A stretch of 64,000 nt of DNA from Artemia franciscana. Taxonomy: Eukaryota; Arthropoda; Branchiopoda; Anostraca; Artemiidae. The position numbers and the translations under genes were made by a program. The stretch is taken from contig NC_088863.1 of assembly GCF_032884065.1 (NCBI RefSeq), positions 61,821,512 to 61,885,511 of the forward strand, written 5' to 3'. The notes below the pieces were generated by a model. It was not told the origin of the DNA, did no database searches, and worked only from the letters and a program-made list of their open reading frames with translations. Below, one piece after another: positions 24,870 to 37,500 of this stretch (positions within the stretch are counted from its first letter, which is position 1; every line of letters starts with the position of its first letter).

Positions 24870-26560
24870 AATCAAACAGTTCGTGGTAATGAACTGTAAG
24901 TAAGGAGCGACCCGGCTCAATAGTAACCAGAACTCTAAAAAACAAATTTCGATACCAATAGATGCATCAAAAAAATGGGCTTATTATACTGATTTTAAAT
25001 ATAAGAGTTTTATTAAGTTAAATCTTACCGTTTAAATGCTGTGAGCCAGAGAAAATTTGCCTGATTTTCAAAAAAAGGGGGAAACACCCTCTAAAATTAA
25101 TATAATCTTAATGAAAATAAAGCCATTGGATTCAGCGTATCAGAAAACTCCACTGTAATGGTTTCAAGCTCCTATCTGCAAAAATGTGGAGTTTACATTT
25201 TGACCAGAAGAAAGATCATGTATGTGTGTTGTTGTTGTTTTTTTGTTGTTTTTTTTTGAGTTGATATTATCAACCCAGTGGTCCAGAATCTCTTCATAGT
25301 GCTCATTCAAACGCAAATTAAAAGTTCTAGTTCCCTTTTTAAGTAACCAAAAAGAATGGAAGGTAACCGGGCTCCCTCCCTCACCTCTTTTTTTCCCAAA
25401 GTCGTTCGATAAAAAATTCAGAAATAGCCATTTTGCTCACCATAGTTGAAAGGCTCAATTGCTAAGCCTTTAGATATAACCTGACCCCCAAAGCCCCATG
25501 AAAAAGTTCTAAGTAATAAAATTAATCCATTTTTTACATATAGTATTTGTTATTCTGAAGTATGCATACATTTTGGGTGGGTGATGAATTTTTTATGGGG
25601 GTTTTTCCAAGGGAAATTTTCTAAGGGGAGGGAAGTTTCCATGGGGTGAATTTTTTAAGGCAAATTATACGCTGGGGAAATTTGCCAGAATTCCTATTCA
25701 AAATACTTTTTAAAAGTATCGCTATCTCTTTTCCGTCTCAATCTTACGCGTGGAGTTGTTAAGAGTAATTGCCCGGGTTAAATTTTCACCGGGATGGAAT
25801 TCTCCAGGGGATATTTGCATTGGAGGGGGATTTCTCAATGGATGTGGGGACACTGGAAAGATTATTAAGATAAAGTAAGGATAAAGATAAAGTAAGGAGC
25901 AACATTAAACCTTAAAACAAACATAAATTATTGCTTGTATGAAGGGGATTGCTCCCTCTTCAATACCTCACTCTTTACTCTAAAGTTTCACTTTTGTCCT
26001 AATTCTTTAAGAATGACTCGTGAGACACCAAAAACAATAAGAAACAATAGGGAATTTTTCAAGACAGTAGGAAACAAAGTTTGTCGCTATTTACGACTCC
26101 TAAAACACAAGGATTGTTTAATTAGAACAATAGGAAGTTTTTTTAAAAGTACTAAAAAACTTTAGCGTAAAGAACGAGGTGTTGAGGCGGGGATCTCAAC
26201 ACCAAAATGATAATTTCAGTTACTCCTTACTTTCAGCTGAAAAAACTAGTTTTTTTAATTCAATGAAAGGACGGAACTAACATCTGCTATATTGAATAAA
26301 AAAAAAACTTCATCTTACAGTCATATATAATTTGGGAGGGAGGGTACTTCCATGGTTTCCTCCGCTAAAAGGATTTAATTATAAAAGTAATAAAAAAATT
26401 CCGCGAACGACCGAGATGGTACGGAGGGGGCAATCCCCTTCATACATGTATTAATATCTGTTTGTTATAAGTTTTAATATTGGTCCTTAGTTTTAGTTGA
26501 AAAAACTAGTTTTTTGAAATGTAATAAAAAGACTGATGAAACAGTTTAACTGATTATTTG
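24870..26560 (+). repeat. Family A copy with terminal palindrome and inverted internal units
   Basis: It starts with 'cagttcgtggtaatgaactg', then 'taaggagcgacccggctcaa', very close to the 2384 copy. The unit 'aaagtaaggagcaacattaaa' at 25888 has its reverse complement at about 26165-26250 and again near 26405-26510, each next to 'gctgaaaaaactagtttttt'-type sequence. There is no coding content. Confidence 0.75.
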
Positions 26561-28990
26561 GTAGAGTTTTTAAAAGAAACTTCATCTTACCTTCACATAT
26601 AGTTGAAGAGGGGTGTGTGCTTTCATGGTTTCCTCGGCTTAAGATCAATAAGACGAGGTAATTTGGGTTTTTTTAAGGCTCCCATTGCAGCATTTCTCTT
26701 GTAAGGAAATTCTTGCTGTTTTAGAAAAAAAACAATAATTACATCTTCATTTATTAAACTAACTAATTAGTAGATTCTGTTCTTCAGTCAGTTTAACTAG
26801 TCAATTTAAATTAGTCAAATCTGTTCTAAACTGAATTAGTCAATTCTGTTCTTCTGATGGTCTGATAGTGAAAATATGCGTATTTCATTTCTTTTTTTTT
26901 CTTCATCTTTTTATAAATTGCGTTTTCGACTATTATGAATTTGTGTTATCACTTTTTAGCTTTGATTTGTTCTAATTGGCTGTTATAAAATGATAAGATA
27001 TTTTCGACCAAGACATTTTTTTACTTATATGATATTATTATTTGTCTTAGGTGAATCTCCTCGGTTTTGATCTAATGCAATGTTTCTATCTTAAACAATG
27101 CCCTTTATATTTTTCAGGAATAAGTATATTTTTAGTGATAAATTCCATATTTGTTCTCCTAAATATGGCTGAAAGTCCGAATTAAACTTTTTTTCCAAAA
27201 CTATCCTTGGTAACTAAATAAAAAAAACTGTCATACCTATTCTAGTCTCTAAAAATTGCTATTTGAAGATGATAGAAATAAATGAAGATATGACTGACAC
27301 ATAGTCTGAAACATCCAAAAAAATTATATTAAATGACAGATCCAGATTTTATTTGTATTATCCTATTTGTTGTATTTCCTATTTTATCCTATATTATCCT
27401 ATTAATTATCCTATTTCGCTACAAACTTTATTTTGTACCTGATTCCGGCTTATAAGGCCAGTAATGTTCATAGTGGGTTTAATAGTTATTGCATGTATTT
27501 TCAAAAAAGATATTGACTCTTTTATTAAATAAGAAACTATTCTGCTGCTCCTCTATTTTTTCACTGACTACGTCCAATGCTTGTTTTAATCGCCCATTTC
27601 CTAGCACCTTGTGACAAGCCGGTCGATAGTACTATATATCTAGAAGTCAATTAGACATACTGAAGTGTAAACTTATTGACAGATTGTGGTCCGTAGTTTT
27701 GTATTGCTTCGTTGTTGTCTGTAGAGGAAGTAAAAAATGCCTTTAATGGAACACGAGGAAAAATATGGTTCTTGTCTGATTTCCCCCCCCCCCCCAAAGA
27801 AAAACACAAATTTCTTGCCCATCAGAAAACTAACTTGCTGACAATCATCTCTGTAGAAAATTCCACTCCACAGACAATAGTCCTTTGGAAAATTCCCCAA
27901 CCGGATAAATTGAGCTTCCAAAGGGAAGCTAAGATAAAAAAAAAAAAATTCTTGCCAAATTTCCAAACCAGAAAAATAGCGCTTCCAAAGGGAAACTAAG
28001 ACTAATAAAAAGAAAAAAAAAGTTGCTCTGGATAATTCTACCTTTATTCCTAATACAGGTAGAATATATGGTCTAGAACAAAAGTATTTGTTGTTTCTTA
28101 CTCTTTTTTTCATGTTTCAGGGGTCGAGTTATCCTAACAGGGTAAGATAAATGCTAAAGAAAAGGATTTGGTTGCTTATTTCAAATAATGAGTCCTGTAC
28201 GCCATAACTTTTTTGTTCCTGACTTGGATTTATGCTCCATCTTATTCAAATTAAAAACAAATAAAAATCATTAAAGGTAAATCATATGGGAAAACCATCC
28301 GTGTGTGCCTAGTGGACGCGTTTTTACTTTCAAGGAGTACACTGTAATTTACTATACTATAGACAATAATGCCAGACACTCTTCCAAACTTATGGGTTCT
28401 CCCAACACCCCCCCCCCCCCCCCTCCGGAAAAAACAGGAACTCCGAGGTTTTCTAGGGGTGAGCACAATACTGTTTTTTAACAGGGCTTGATGATTTTTT
28501 AAAAATTTTCTTTAGTTAAAAGCTTGTTAATTTTCCAAAGGGGGGGGGGGTTGAATTCCACTAGAGCCAAAAACTATGATTTTTTGGGAGGTACACATTT
28601 TGTTTTAGATTGTTATAAATCTATAAAAAAGCAGTCTTGTAAGAAAAACATGAATTTTTACTGGCAGATACGGATTAAAGCATAAAACCGACAGGGCAAG
28701 ATAAGAATTTCCGTCAAGACTACTAGGGCCAACACAATGTATAATGATGTCAAGGCTTTAAAAAAAGATCAGTTGGTAGAAGAGAGAAAGAGGTTAGGGC
28801 AAAACCTACGGGAACCTAAGTTTTCCTTTTCCGCAGAAAGTACCTTCCCAACGAAAATACATCTCTCCGGAAGATTTCCAAAAAATTCCTCCTCCGCAGA
28901 GAATTTATCCCGACCCTTCCTCCGTGGAAAATTCACCCATACGTGAAATTGGGCAGCAAAAGAGGAAGTACGAAATAAATAGCTCAAAGT
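26561..28990. other. No gene recognised; short local repeats
   Basis: 'cttccaaagggaa' recurs about 67 bp apart (27917 and 27984). There are C-runs at 27782 and 28408 and a G-run near 28540. The 96- to 146-codon frames at 27673-28113 are rich in F, L, S and K and carry no recognisable motif. I regard them as chance ORFs over old family A-like sequence. Confidence 0.4.
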
Positions 28991-29059
28991 GGCGATCCAA
29001 TGTCTTAAGGGATAGTAAAAGGACCAGATATCAAAAACAATTTAGGATAGGGGCTGGTT

Positions 29060-29640
29060 CGTTTCCAAATACTTTTGACTCATAAAAAATCTTTTGAAAA
29101 TGTGTTCTTATGTACTTTTAATGCGTTTTTACAAGTTGGACAAGCATTTTCACCCCTCAATGATCCTTCAAGTAAATACAGAATGAGATCTAAGGAAGGG
29201 GTGGGGAAGCTGGAGGCAGAAATTGATTTATTTCTGGGAATATTTCTGGTCTATGCTGTTATTATGAAAGTGAATAATAACATTAAACCGAAATTGAGTG
29301 GGATTTATTTCATATAATGGGAGGAGGACAGTCCCTTCTTCATCCCTAACTCCACTTTTTAGTCGTAGAAGCTTTTGATGATGTCCATTCGATAAGTAGT
29401 TAAGAGTTCTGGTTCTTTTTCATAATTAAAAAATGATTAGAGACCAATCAGCTCCTGCCCTAAGAATGTTTTTTATATTTGGTCCTTTCTTTGCCCCCTA
29501 AGACATCTGATCGACATTTGAAATACCTATTTTGTACTTCTTTTAAGGCTGCTCAAACTTTTTCATAAGGGATTTTCCCCAGAGATGTACCTTTTCCAGG
29601 GAGAATTTTTGTTTGTGGGGGGGGGGCTTTGAGCTTGAAA
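29060..29640 (+). repeat. Repeat block shared with 23850-24310
   Basis: Long collinear similarity to the 23.9-24.3 kb block, including 'tgctgttattatgaaagt', 'agagaccaatcag' and 'gacatctgat'. Divergence looks substantial (roughly a quarter of positions by eye), so the copies are old. Confidence 0.7.
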
Positions 29641-30265
29641 AATATGTAATACCTGGAGATAAACAATTTAATCGGCGCTGTTATTAGCGCTATAAATAAA
29701 AATCTATTTGACCATACATTTTTAGGAGTTTTTAGCATAAATATATATCTCTTTGTTTTAAAAACTTATAAAGATCATTAGCATATTTAAATTTACTTTG
29801 ACATAAGTATAACAATTAAAATTTCAACGAAAAATAGGTTTAAAAATTCATCCATCACATAACATCACGAAAATTTCCCACTTCTGCTGTTTCGCACTGG
29901 AACTAATTTTATTTTAGGAAAAAAAGCTGATAATTGGCCTTAAGCCATCATTCTTTAACGCAAAAAAAAAAAATCAAATTTTGAATCATTTTCGATTAAT
30001 TGTTCGTATGTTGAGGTGATTGGTGTTATTTGACACTCCTTTAGATATTAGTAACAGGCAATTTTGACCAATCCTATCTTTTACATTTTCAAATGAAATA
30101 TACAAACCATTAGAATAAATTTTACTATATGAGGATTATGTGATTGAGTAAAGAAATGTTAGTGACTTATAAAGTAAACTTTGCCACAAGGCCTTGACAT
30201 AATCACCATTATCTGCATTATTTTACTTGACGTGTAAGCATTTGTTATGCTAAAATTTGTCACCA
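29641..30265. other. No gene recognised
   Basis: Plain AT-rich sequence between the repeat block and the RTE element. The 5-kb stretch to the left likewise shows no exon candidates. Confidence 0.4.
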
Positions 30266-30297
30266 CTAATTTACTTACTTACTTACTTGTACTTGGG

Positions 30298-32400
30298 TCA
30301 CGTTCGAGCCTTGTCCAGACCCATCGTGGCATCCAGAATTTGTCGACATGCGTCTCTCCATTGCTCTCTTTCAAGTACGATTGGCTCGATCAACTGGATC
30401 CATTGTCTATTCCATCGGTGTCCCTGCTTTTTGAAACCTCTCATTGGCTCGAGGTCAGCTCTAACTGTTGATAACCATGTCTTTTTTTGTCCTCCGGGCT
30501 TCTTCTTCCAGTGCGCAAGGGGTTGGCATTTCAAGCACTGTTTGCTGAACGAGTCATCCGGTCGGCGCAGTGTATGCCCGAACCATCGTAGACGTCTCTG
30601 TTTGACAACATCAGAGACAAGTGGTATATCACCAAATCTTCTTCTGATGATATCGTTAGGGACGTGGTCAGAGAGACGCAGGCCAAGAATACAGCGAAGA
30701 CATTTGTGGTGGAAGACATTCAGGTTATTAGCTTCGACAGCTCTGAGGGGCCACGTTTTGCAACCATAAAGAAGCACAGAGAGGACCAAAGCGTTATATA
30801 TCTGGAGCTTTGTTCGAAGGGAGATTTCATTTCGTAACCAGAGGCACTTCCGAAGCTGGATGAATGCTGCCCAGGCTGCGGAGATGCGGCTTTGTATTTC
30901 GCTTAGAGCTTCGCCCTTGGGATTTATTAGGGAGCCTAGATATTTGAAATTCTGGACCTCCTCGATTGGGATACCATTCAATGTGATTGGAGTTTCATCT
31001 AGCCCAGAGGTGCGCATCGATTTTGTTTTCGATTGGCTGATCTTTAGTCCAGTAGCAAGGGATCTAGCAGCAATGTCGTCTATCATGAGCTGTGCTTCTA
31101 TTATCGACTCAGCCAAGATATCCACATCATCGGCGTAATCAAGGTCTGTTATTGATAGTGCTGGACTGATTGTCACACCTTTGTATTTGTCAAGAGTCTT
31201 CATGATCTGGTCAATGACAAAGTTAAATAAAATAGGCGATAAGGCACAGCCCTGTCGCACTCCTTTGTCAATTGATATTTCTTTTGAGATTTCTCCGTCA
31301 GCCCTTATAAATGCCCTCGTTCCCACGTAACAAGCCTTAATTAAACGGACTATCTTTTTGGGCACTCCATCATCCCTCATTGCATCCCAGATGGCAATTC
31401 TCTTTACCGAGTCAAAAGCCGTTACAAAGTCGATAAAGACTTGTATTGTTTCCTGCTGGTGTATAAGGCGGTGTTCCAGGATCTGTCTCAGGCTAAAAAT
31501 ATGATCGCAGCATCCCATACCAGGTCTGAATCCTGCTTGATTTGGCCTCGTCCGATCATTTCTAATATTTCTGAACCTATTTAATACTATTATTGTGAAA
31601 ACTTTTGCAGAAATGGGTATCAGGGAAATTCCTCTATAATTTTTACAATCGGCTCGATCCCCTTTCTTAAATACAGTAATTATTATAGAGGTCCTCCACT
31701 CTTCAGGAATGTATTCGTTGACCCAGACATCCGTGAGTAAGTTGTGGAGCTCGTCGATAGCCGCTTCTGGAAGGGCCTTGAGAAGTTCAGCTGGTAATTC
31801 GTCAATGCCAGGGCTTTTATTATTTTTTAATAGTTTTACGGCATGAATAATTTCTTCTCTGCTTGGAGGGACGATATTGCAATCCTCATACACGGATGGT
31901 GACTCAGAACTGCTGTGGGATGGAATGGGTTGGCTGTGGTCATTTTCTGATGGGTGAAGAAGCTCCTGGAAGTGAGCACGCCATCGTTCGATGCGATCTT
32001 CTTTGCTCGTGAGAAGCTTGTTGTCCTTACTAAGTAGCGTGGGGGTAGATCTTTGCTTCTTTTTCCCGGTTGATTCTCCTAGGAGCTGGTAGAGTTTCCG
32101 TGAATCATTGCGTGCAGCAGCTTTTTCCATTTCGCAGGCTACATTAGACCAATATGCTTGTTTGTCTGCCTTAGCAGATTTGTGACATTCTTGGCGGAGT
32201 GCTTTAAAAGAAGCAGAGTGTTTATCAGTCATTTGTTTCTTCCTTAAAGAGAGTTCCATTGTCTTCTGAGAAATCCGTCTTTTGGGTTTTTTGTCCCTTA
32301 CTTCGAGAATTTCTGTAGCTGCCTCTTTCACTTGATTTCGGAACTTGATCCGGCGCTTTTCTATGTTTAGTGATGGGATAAAATTTTCTTGCTCGGTCAT
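30298..32400 (-). CDS. RTE-type reverse transcriptase (700 aa open frame)
   Basis: This frame copies element RNA into DNA at the target site (target-primed reverse transcription). Visible RT motifs: NNKSPGIDELPAELL (about 193-207), FKKGDRADCKNYRGISLI (244-261), AGFRPGMGCCDHIF (289-302), motif A VFIDFVTAFD with its aspartate near 324, motif B GVRQGCALSPILFN (380-393), and motif C YADD at 422-425. The C-terminal part has FKYLGSLI, LLYGCKTWPL and RRLRWFGHTLRRPD, usual for RTE and related LINE proteins. The ATG at 32400 is the first in the frame after a TAA at 32443-32445. The same frame continues upstream as the endonuclease, so the natural product is probably one EN-RT polyprotein. The catalytic residues are intact. 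Confidence 0.9.
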   Translation of the reverse strand: MTEQENFIPSLNIEKRRIKFRNQVKEAATEILEVRDKKPKRRISQKTMELSLRKKQMTDKHSASFKALRQECHKSAKADKQAYWSNVACEMEKAAARNDSRKLYQLLGESTGKKKQRSTPTLLSKDNKLLTSKEDRIERWRAHFQELLHPSENDHSQPIPSHSSSESPSVYEDCNIVPPSREEIIHAVKLLKNNKSPGIDELPAELLKALPEAAIDELHNLLTDVWVNEYIPEEWRTSIIITVFKKGDRADCKNYRGISLIPISAKVFTIIVLNRFRNIRNDRTRPNQAGFRPGMGCCDHIFSLRQILEHRLIHQQETIQVFIDFVTAFDSVKRIAIWDAMRDDGVPKKIVRLIKACYVGTRAFIRADGEISKEISIDKGVRQGCALSPILFNFVIDQIMKTLDKYKGVTISPALSITDLDYADDVDILAESIIEAQLMIDDIAARSLATGLKISQSKTKSMRTSGLDETPITLNGIPIEEVQNFKYLGSLINPKGEALSEIQSRISAAWAAFIQLRKCLWLRNEISLRTKLQIYNALVLSVLLYGCKTWPLRAVEANNLNVFHHKCLRCILGLRLSDHVPNDIIRRRFGDIPLVSDVVKQRRLRWFGHTLRRPDDSFSKQCLKCQPLAHWKKKPGGQKKTWLSTVRADLEPMRGFKKQGHRWNRQWIQLIEPIVLEREQWRDACRQILDATMGLDKART

Positions 32401-32442
32401 GGCACTTATCTCGGTCTCAGAAATTGTTTGATTGGTCTTAAA

Positions 32443-33360
32443 TTATCGGTCATTATCTTGCAACGCCGTGAAACGGTTTGTAAGTTCGAGCATAAAGGTC
32501 TCTTTGATTTCAGGGAGTTTGAGTTTTGCTGTGTCTAGGATGCATTTTGGTGCAGATACTTTTTTGGAGCTGAGTCTGAATCTAACTTTTGATTTTAGTA
32601 ATAAATGGTCGGATCCACTTTTTGATCCTGTGTCCGCCCCTCTGTATGCTCTCGAGTCTTTAATCATTGACTTCCAGCGACGAGAAAAGAGCAAATAGTC
32701 AATTTGGGTGCGGGTTCGACCATCTCGGGATCTCCAAGTGTAAGTGTGGCAAGGTTTGCGTTTAAACCATGTATTAGCCACACTGAGATTATTCAGCATA
32801 GCAAACATGAGAAGTCTAACTCCGTTAATGCACCAGTCGCCCAAACCGTGGTTGCCAATGGCCCATTCAAAATCGTTTAGTCTCGTGCCAATCCTGGCAT
32901 TGAAGTCACCACCGATCACGAGGATGTCCTTACGAGGGATTTTATTCATAGTCAGTTGGAGGTCAGCATAGAATTTGTCTTTCAAGTGGTCAAGGGCGTC
33001 ACGAATAGGGTCATATACAAATAGTATTGTCAGGTTATTACTTTGACCTTTTAAAGGGGCCATCACAATTCTGTCAGACACTGCATTATAGTCAAGGAGT
33101 CCCGATACGATCTTGGGTGTCATGATTATTCCCACTCCCCGCGAGGCCGGATCCATCCATTGGGCCAGAATTGAATAGTATGGCCTTTTTACCTGAAGGG
33201 GCTATTAGGTCAAGTGTCGTTTGTCCATTTAATCTTGTCTCTGAAACACAGAGTATGTCCAAGTTATATAAATAAAATTCTTCAGCTACGAAGGCTTGCG
33301 TTAGTGAACATTTGATGGAACAAAAGTTCCAGCAGCCGATATTCAGGCCATGTCTCTTTG
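32443..33360 (-). pseudogene. RTE apurinic-like endonuclease domain, one frameshift, ends at in-frame stop
   Basis: The longest open piece (237 codons, 33156-32443) has VIGGDFNARIG (about 80-90), NGVRLL, TYTWRSRDGRTRTQIDYLL and GSDHLLL, the DFN, IDY and SDH signatures of the exonuclease-endonuclease-phosphatase fold used to nick target DNA. Upstream of about 33138 the domain continues in another frame: NIGCWNFCSIKCSLTQAF and LDILCVSETRLNGQTTLDLI. The switch sits at a CCCC run (33137-33140), so one extra base explains it, either a real mutation or a sequencing error. The TAA at 32443 separates it from the RT frame; a single CAA-to-TAA change would do this. Confidence 0.85.
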
Positions 33361-33714
33361 ATAGTATGGTAGCTATGTCTAATTTTTCGACGAGGTCGCC
33401 AGCCTCGACGCATCGCTTAATGCCGGGAATGCCGTAGCCGAATTCGCTCTCATATTAGACATATTCAACATAATTCTGGATGTTTCTTGGGTATGATTAA
33501 CCGCAGGGGCCCCAGTCCTACGGGTCACCCGGAGCACGTTGGCCGTCACTTCGCTTGGCGTGAAACTAGGTGACGTTTACACCCTCTCACCGCTATGAGG
33601 TGTGCTGGTGGGTTTGCTCTACTGCCTAGGGACGGAAGGGGGGGAGCATCCTTGCTTGCAACGCCACCACCGCTGTGGCAATTTGCAAGCTTAGCTTCCA
33701 CCTTTGCTCCCACC

Positions 33715-33820
33715 TAGAATCAGTAAAGCCTTCAGGAGAGGGTATTTGGGTTTTGTTGATTTTTTTATAGAATCAGTAAAGCCTTCAGGAGAGGGTATTT
33801 GGGTTTTGGTGATTTTTTAT
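33715..33820. repeat. 53-bp tandem duplication at the RTE 5' boundary
   Basis: 'tagaatcagtaaagccttca' begins at 33715 and again at 33768, and the copies match through 'gagggtatttgggtttt' with one change. It lies exactly where the LINE 5' leader ends. Confidence 0.9.
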
Positions 33821-34177
33821 TTAGACATGTTAATCAAGCGCGTTTTGAGCACATTTCGTAACAAAAACTTAATTTGTTTTTCGCTATTTCTTACAATCCT
33901 GCTTATATCCTTTGATTTTCAATAAGGGGAAATTCGAAAAGAGAAAGAACGATATAGCCTATTTTAAGGTCTGTTGAACCTCTTTATCCTTTAATTTCAT
34001 CCTCCTAACCTGTATATCACAGAGAGGATCTAAATCTATTATACATGTTTACCCAAGATTTGATTGGTGTTAACTTGTTTGAATTTATTAGGCTAGGCCT
34101 AGTTGGCTCATTTCCAAAATGCTAAAAACTCACCAAAAGTATTTCAACTTGCATATGGTAAGATACTTGGGAAATTT

Positions 34178-34575
34178 GTGACAGTTCGCATAACTGACTT
34201 GCCAATAAAGTGAACATACCACTTGATGCCTTTTCTTATGTTCTTTATGAAAAAAGTAATTGCTTCTACTGTAAATTCCAATCCAAGCACTTTTTAACCT
34301 AAACTAACCTTATCATAAATAATTTTAGCACTAAGAAAATGTAACATTATTTTTTTCAAAAATGACAGAAAAGATGGTGCTGAGAAAATGTTGTTTTATT
34401 TTGTCAAAAACAAGCAATAACTCATACTTTATTTAAAATCTATCATTTTTAAGAGCTCAAAAAGTGCTTATATTTGGATATGCAGTAGAAACAATTATTA
34501 TGTTTGTAAAGAACATAAAAAAGGCATCAAGTGGTATGTTCACTTTATTGGTAAGTCAGTTACATGAACTGTCAT
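34178..34575. mobile_element. Inverted-repeat (foldback/MITE-like) element
   Basis: The left arm (34178 to about 34296) and right arm (about 34453-34575) are reverse complements over roughly 115 bp. 'ccaataaagtgaacatacca' on the left is matched by 'ggtatgttcactttattgg' on the right, and 'ttctactg' by 'cagtagaa'. The loop of about 155 bp is AT-rich. No target duplication or coding sequence was found. Confidence 0.85.
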
Positions 34576-37500
34576 AACTTTTACTGAAAGTAGATTGTTT
34601 CACTGTTATGTCTCAAAAATGTCTTAATAAGCATTACATCAGCTTGGGTATTATAATCATGTGCAGGAACCTTAATTTCAAATATACTCATTTACAAAAG
34701 TGGTGCCAAATCTTGGCCACACATTTAAAGCTTGGGCCCTATTTATAGAAAATATCGGCAAGGTTTATATTAACAGACTATTCAGGTTGCTAAGAAATAT
34801 ACTTACCTCTCTAGTCAGAATTGCATCCTAAATTCAAATTTAACATTCAATTGCATTGGAAATTAACTTTACCCCACCCCTATATATGTACCAATTCCTG
34901 GGTATATATTTGCTTATGGGGGGGGGAGGGAGGGTAAATTTGACTTCTGACACAAATGGATGTTAAATTTGGATTCAGAATACAATTCTGAGTGTAGGGG
35001 TAAGTTTAAATTTCACCATTTTTGTCTTATAGAGACTAGGACTATGCACAGGATGGTTGGCCCCCAACCCTCCATTGCACTTCCTGGCTGAAGGGCCAAG
35101 AAATGGAGATCAGCACCACCAGTAGGGACTGTAAAGTCTAATGCTGTATCCTTTACCTTTACTTTTTTACTATGTGAGACATTACGGGGGGGGGACTTGT
35201 AGAAATAACAATGAAAACATGAAAATAAGCATAAAGTTAGCAATCAAAATGTGTGTCTCCTTTTGCTCTGGCTGAGGAAGTCCAATTCCAGACATTTACC
35301 TTGTGTTTAAATGTACTGTTTAGATAACTTTCATCTAAATCCAAATGTCAAGAAACTGGAAGTTTTGCAAGATTCTAATTGCATCTACCTCAGTCCAAAC
35401 TTAAGAAAATCCCAACTATCTAAACCTATGCACAAAAAATGCAAGTTTAGGACCCTGTTGTCTATGTACAGTAAAGATACATTTAAATAAAGATATCTGT
35501 CTAATATTAAGCACCATACACATACTAAGGCTCTTATGGCATTACCTACACTATTCCTCTTATTCCAGCTTCACTGCTAATATCAAAGTGCCAATCCAAA
35601 CCCCATTTTTAAAAAAGAACAAAATTACTTTTTACTTTGGCTGCACTGAAATGTCCTCTTTTTTTCTCCTGCATTTTTTCTTCATCACTTCCAAGGCACT
35701 GGAACATCTTAGAGAACTATTTAAGATCTTGTTTAAAAGCTAATTCTCACATCTTGTTTTTTTTTTTTTTTTTTTTTTAATTTGACTTAATAAAGCCATC
35801 ATAAAGTGCAATGTGGTACCCTAAAAGTGGAAGTTGATTGACATTTCTTGAAAGGCTGGACTAATTATAACTGGTTTATAAACTTTTTTATACCTAACTG
35901 CTTTTTTGTAATTTGACTTAATAAAGCAATCATAAAGTCCCATATGGTACCTGAAAGTACACTCTGGGTTGTTTTTCCTTTTATTCAATGAAAATAACAA
36001 AAAAGGTGTTATCCAATGAAAAAGTCCATGGACAAATTTTTTCTTAGGACAATTTTCCCAACCCTAGAAAAATTTCTCTGAAGAAAATTTCCTCCTGGGA
36101 ATTTTCCCCTAGGCTACAACCATATTTTTAATTATAAAGCCATAGTTATTAACTTAGCCTTCAGGCATTATTTATAAAGCATATCTAGAAAATCTAAATA
36201 TTTCTTGGCAGCATTGTGGCAAAAATCTAGGGTTAGTTAAAACTTGCCAGTGATAAGAATCAGAGGGGAATATTGACTACTAGACCTTGAAAATTTCCTT
36301 CTCTTTTGTATGTTTGTTTAAGAAAAACTAAATCTGGAAAAATGACTCAATGGTTTTTTCTTGTGTAGATTAGGGTATGGGGGTATACATTTAAAGTGGG
36401 GAGGGGGGGTTATACTGAATATCATTTTTATGTATAATATTCCCTTCAAAAAGCTAATTTTGGTCCACTAATAATGTATGCTGAAACTGATAATAATAAA
36501 AAAAAGAGTAGGCTTTTTGCTAGTGCCATTTATATGTACAAACAAAGTTCCTAAGTGTAGGAAATATACACATATATTATTTGAATTCACTTAACCTACT
36601 TGCAGCATGCTAATATAGAGATAAATGTCCCACAAGTAGCACTAGCTTTACATGAAATGTAACTAATTTCAGTAATGATTGTTTGTATATTCCTGTAATT
36701 TCTTTTTTTGGAGGTTATTAAAGCATATATAGAAAAGCAAAAATAATGAAAAGTCTGCATCATATCATAAATAGAGGCAATTCTTCATTTATAGGTTAGT
36801 ATATAAATCTAAAACGTAAAGAATAAGATGCTATTAGTGCTTATTAGGAGTTTCAATTACAAATAAACAAATTTAGAGCATTATTGAAGATTTGATCAGA
36901 TATTGGAAGTAAAAATTAAAACAATTAAAAAAATTCCAAAGCTGACACCCCTCTACTCCCTATTAACTTCCATGATTAGACTACGACTGATTTAACATAT
37001 CTAGTTATAGTATAAAAATTATTATAAAAACAAGTCTTTCTTTTCACTTGGAAAATTATACTCAATGCATATCTACCTCCTTATTTTTCAGTGATACCAT
37101 TTCTGTTCTATTTGTAGATGTATGGGATGTATTCCTATTTACTTTCAAAGTTTTGAAAACAAGAAAATCTAATCTTGAACTGACACATTTTAGGGAATAA
37201 AATTATCCTAAATGTCAGGAGACAAAATTGATATGAGCAAATGTTGCAAAACAGGAGGTATAGAACACTTTCGCGATTTTGCCATTCACTAGGCTTGCCT
37301 ATTTTCTTTATGATAAGGCTTTGGGGTCTATGGTGCAGAATGGGAAGCTTCAAAGGTGATATATTTGCATAAATATTAGTGCAGAACATATTAGGAAGTG
37401 TAATGGACCTTTGTTTTTCATGTTTTTTTTTATACTAAAACAATTATGGATTAATTTTGAAAAAATATCTGCTGGAATTAAAGAGCAAAAATGAAACTTC

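Larger units (their letters stand above)
30268..33714 (-). mobile_element. RTE-clade LINE, nearly full length
   Basis: On the minus strand: a GC-richer 5' leader (33714 to about 33370), endonuclease, reverse transcriptase, and a short 3' end finishing in an (AAGT)n simple-repeat tail at about 30270-30295. A single EN-RT polyprotein, short 3' UTR and tetranucleotide tail are typical of RTE elements. Base composition is visibly more GC-rich than the flanks. Only two coding lesions are evident (about 33138 and 32443), so this is among the younger LINEs in the window. I could not identify target-site duplications. Confidence 0.85.

Noticed and set aside
27673-28113. 146-codon minus-strand frame
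   Set aside because: F/K/S-rich with homopolymer-driven runs, overlapped by another open frame on the plus strand, and no motif.
30257-30769. 170-codon plus-strand frame
   Set aside because: Shadow of the RTE reverse transcriptase C-terminus on the opposite strand.
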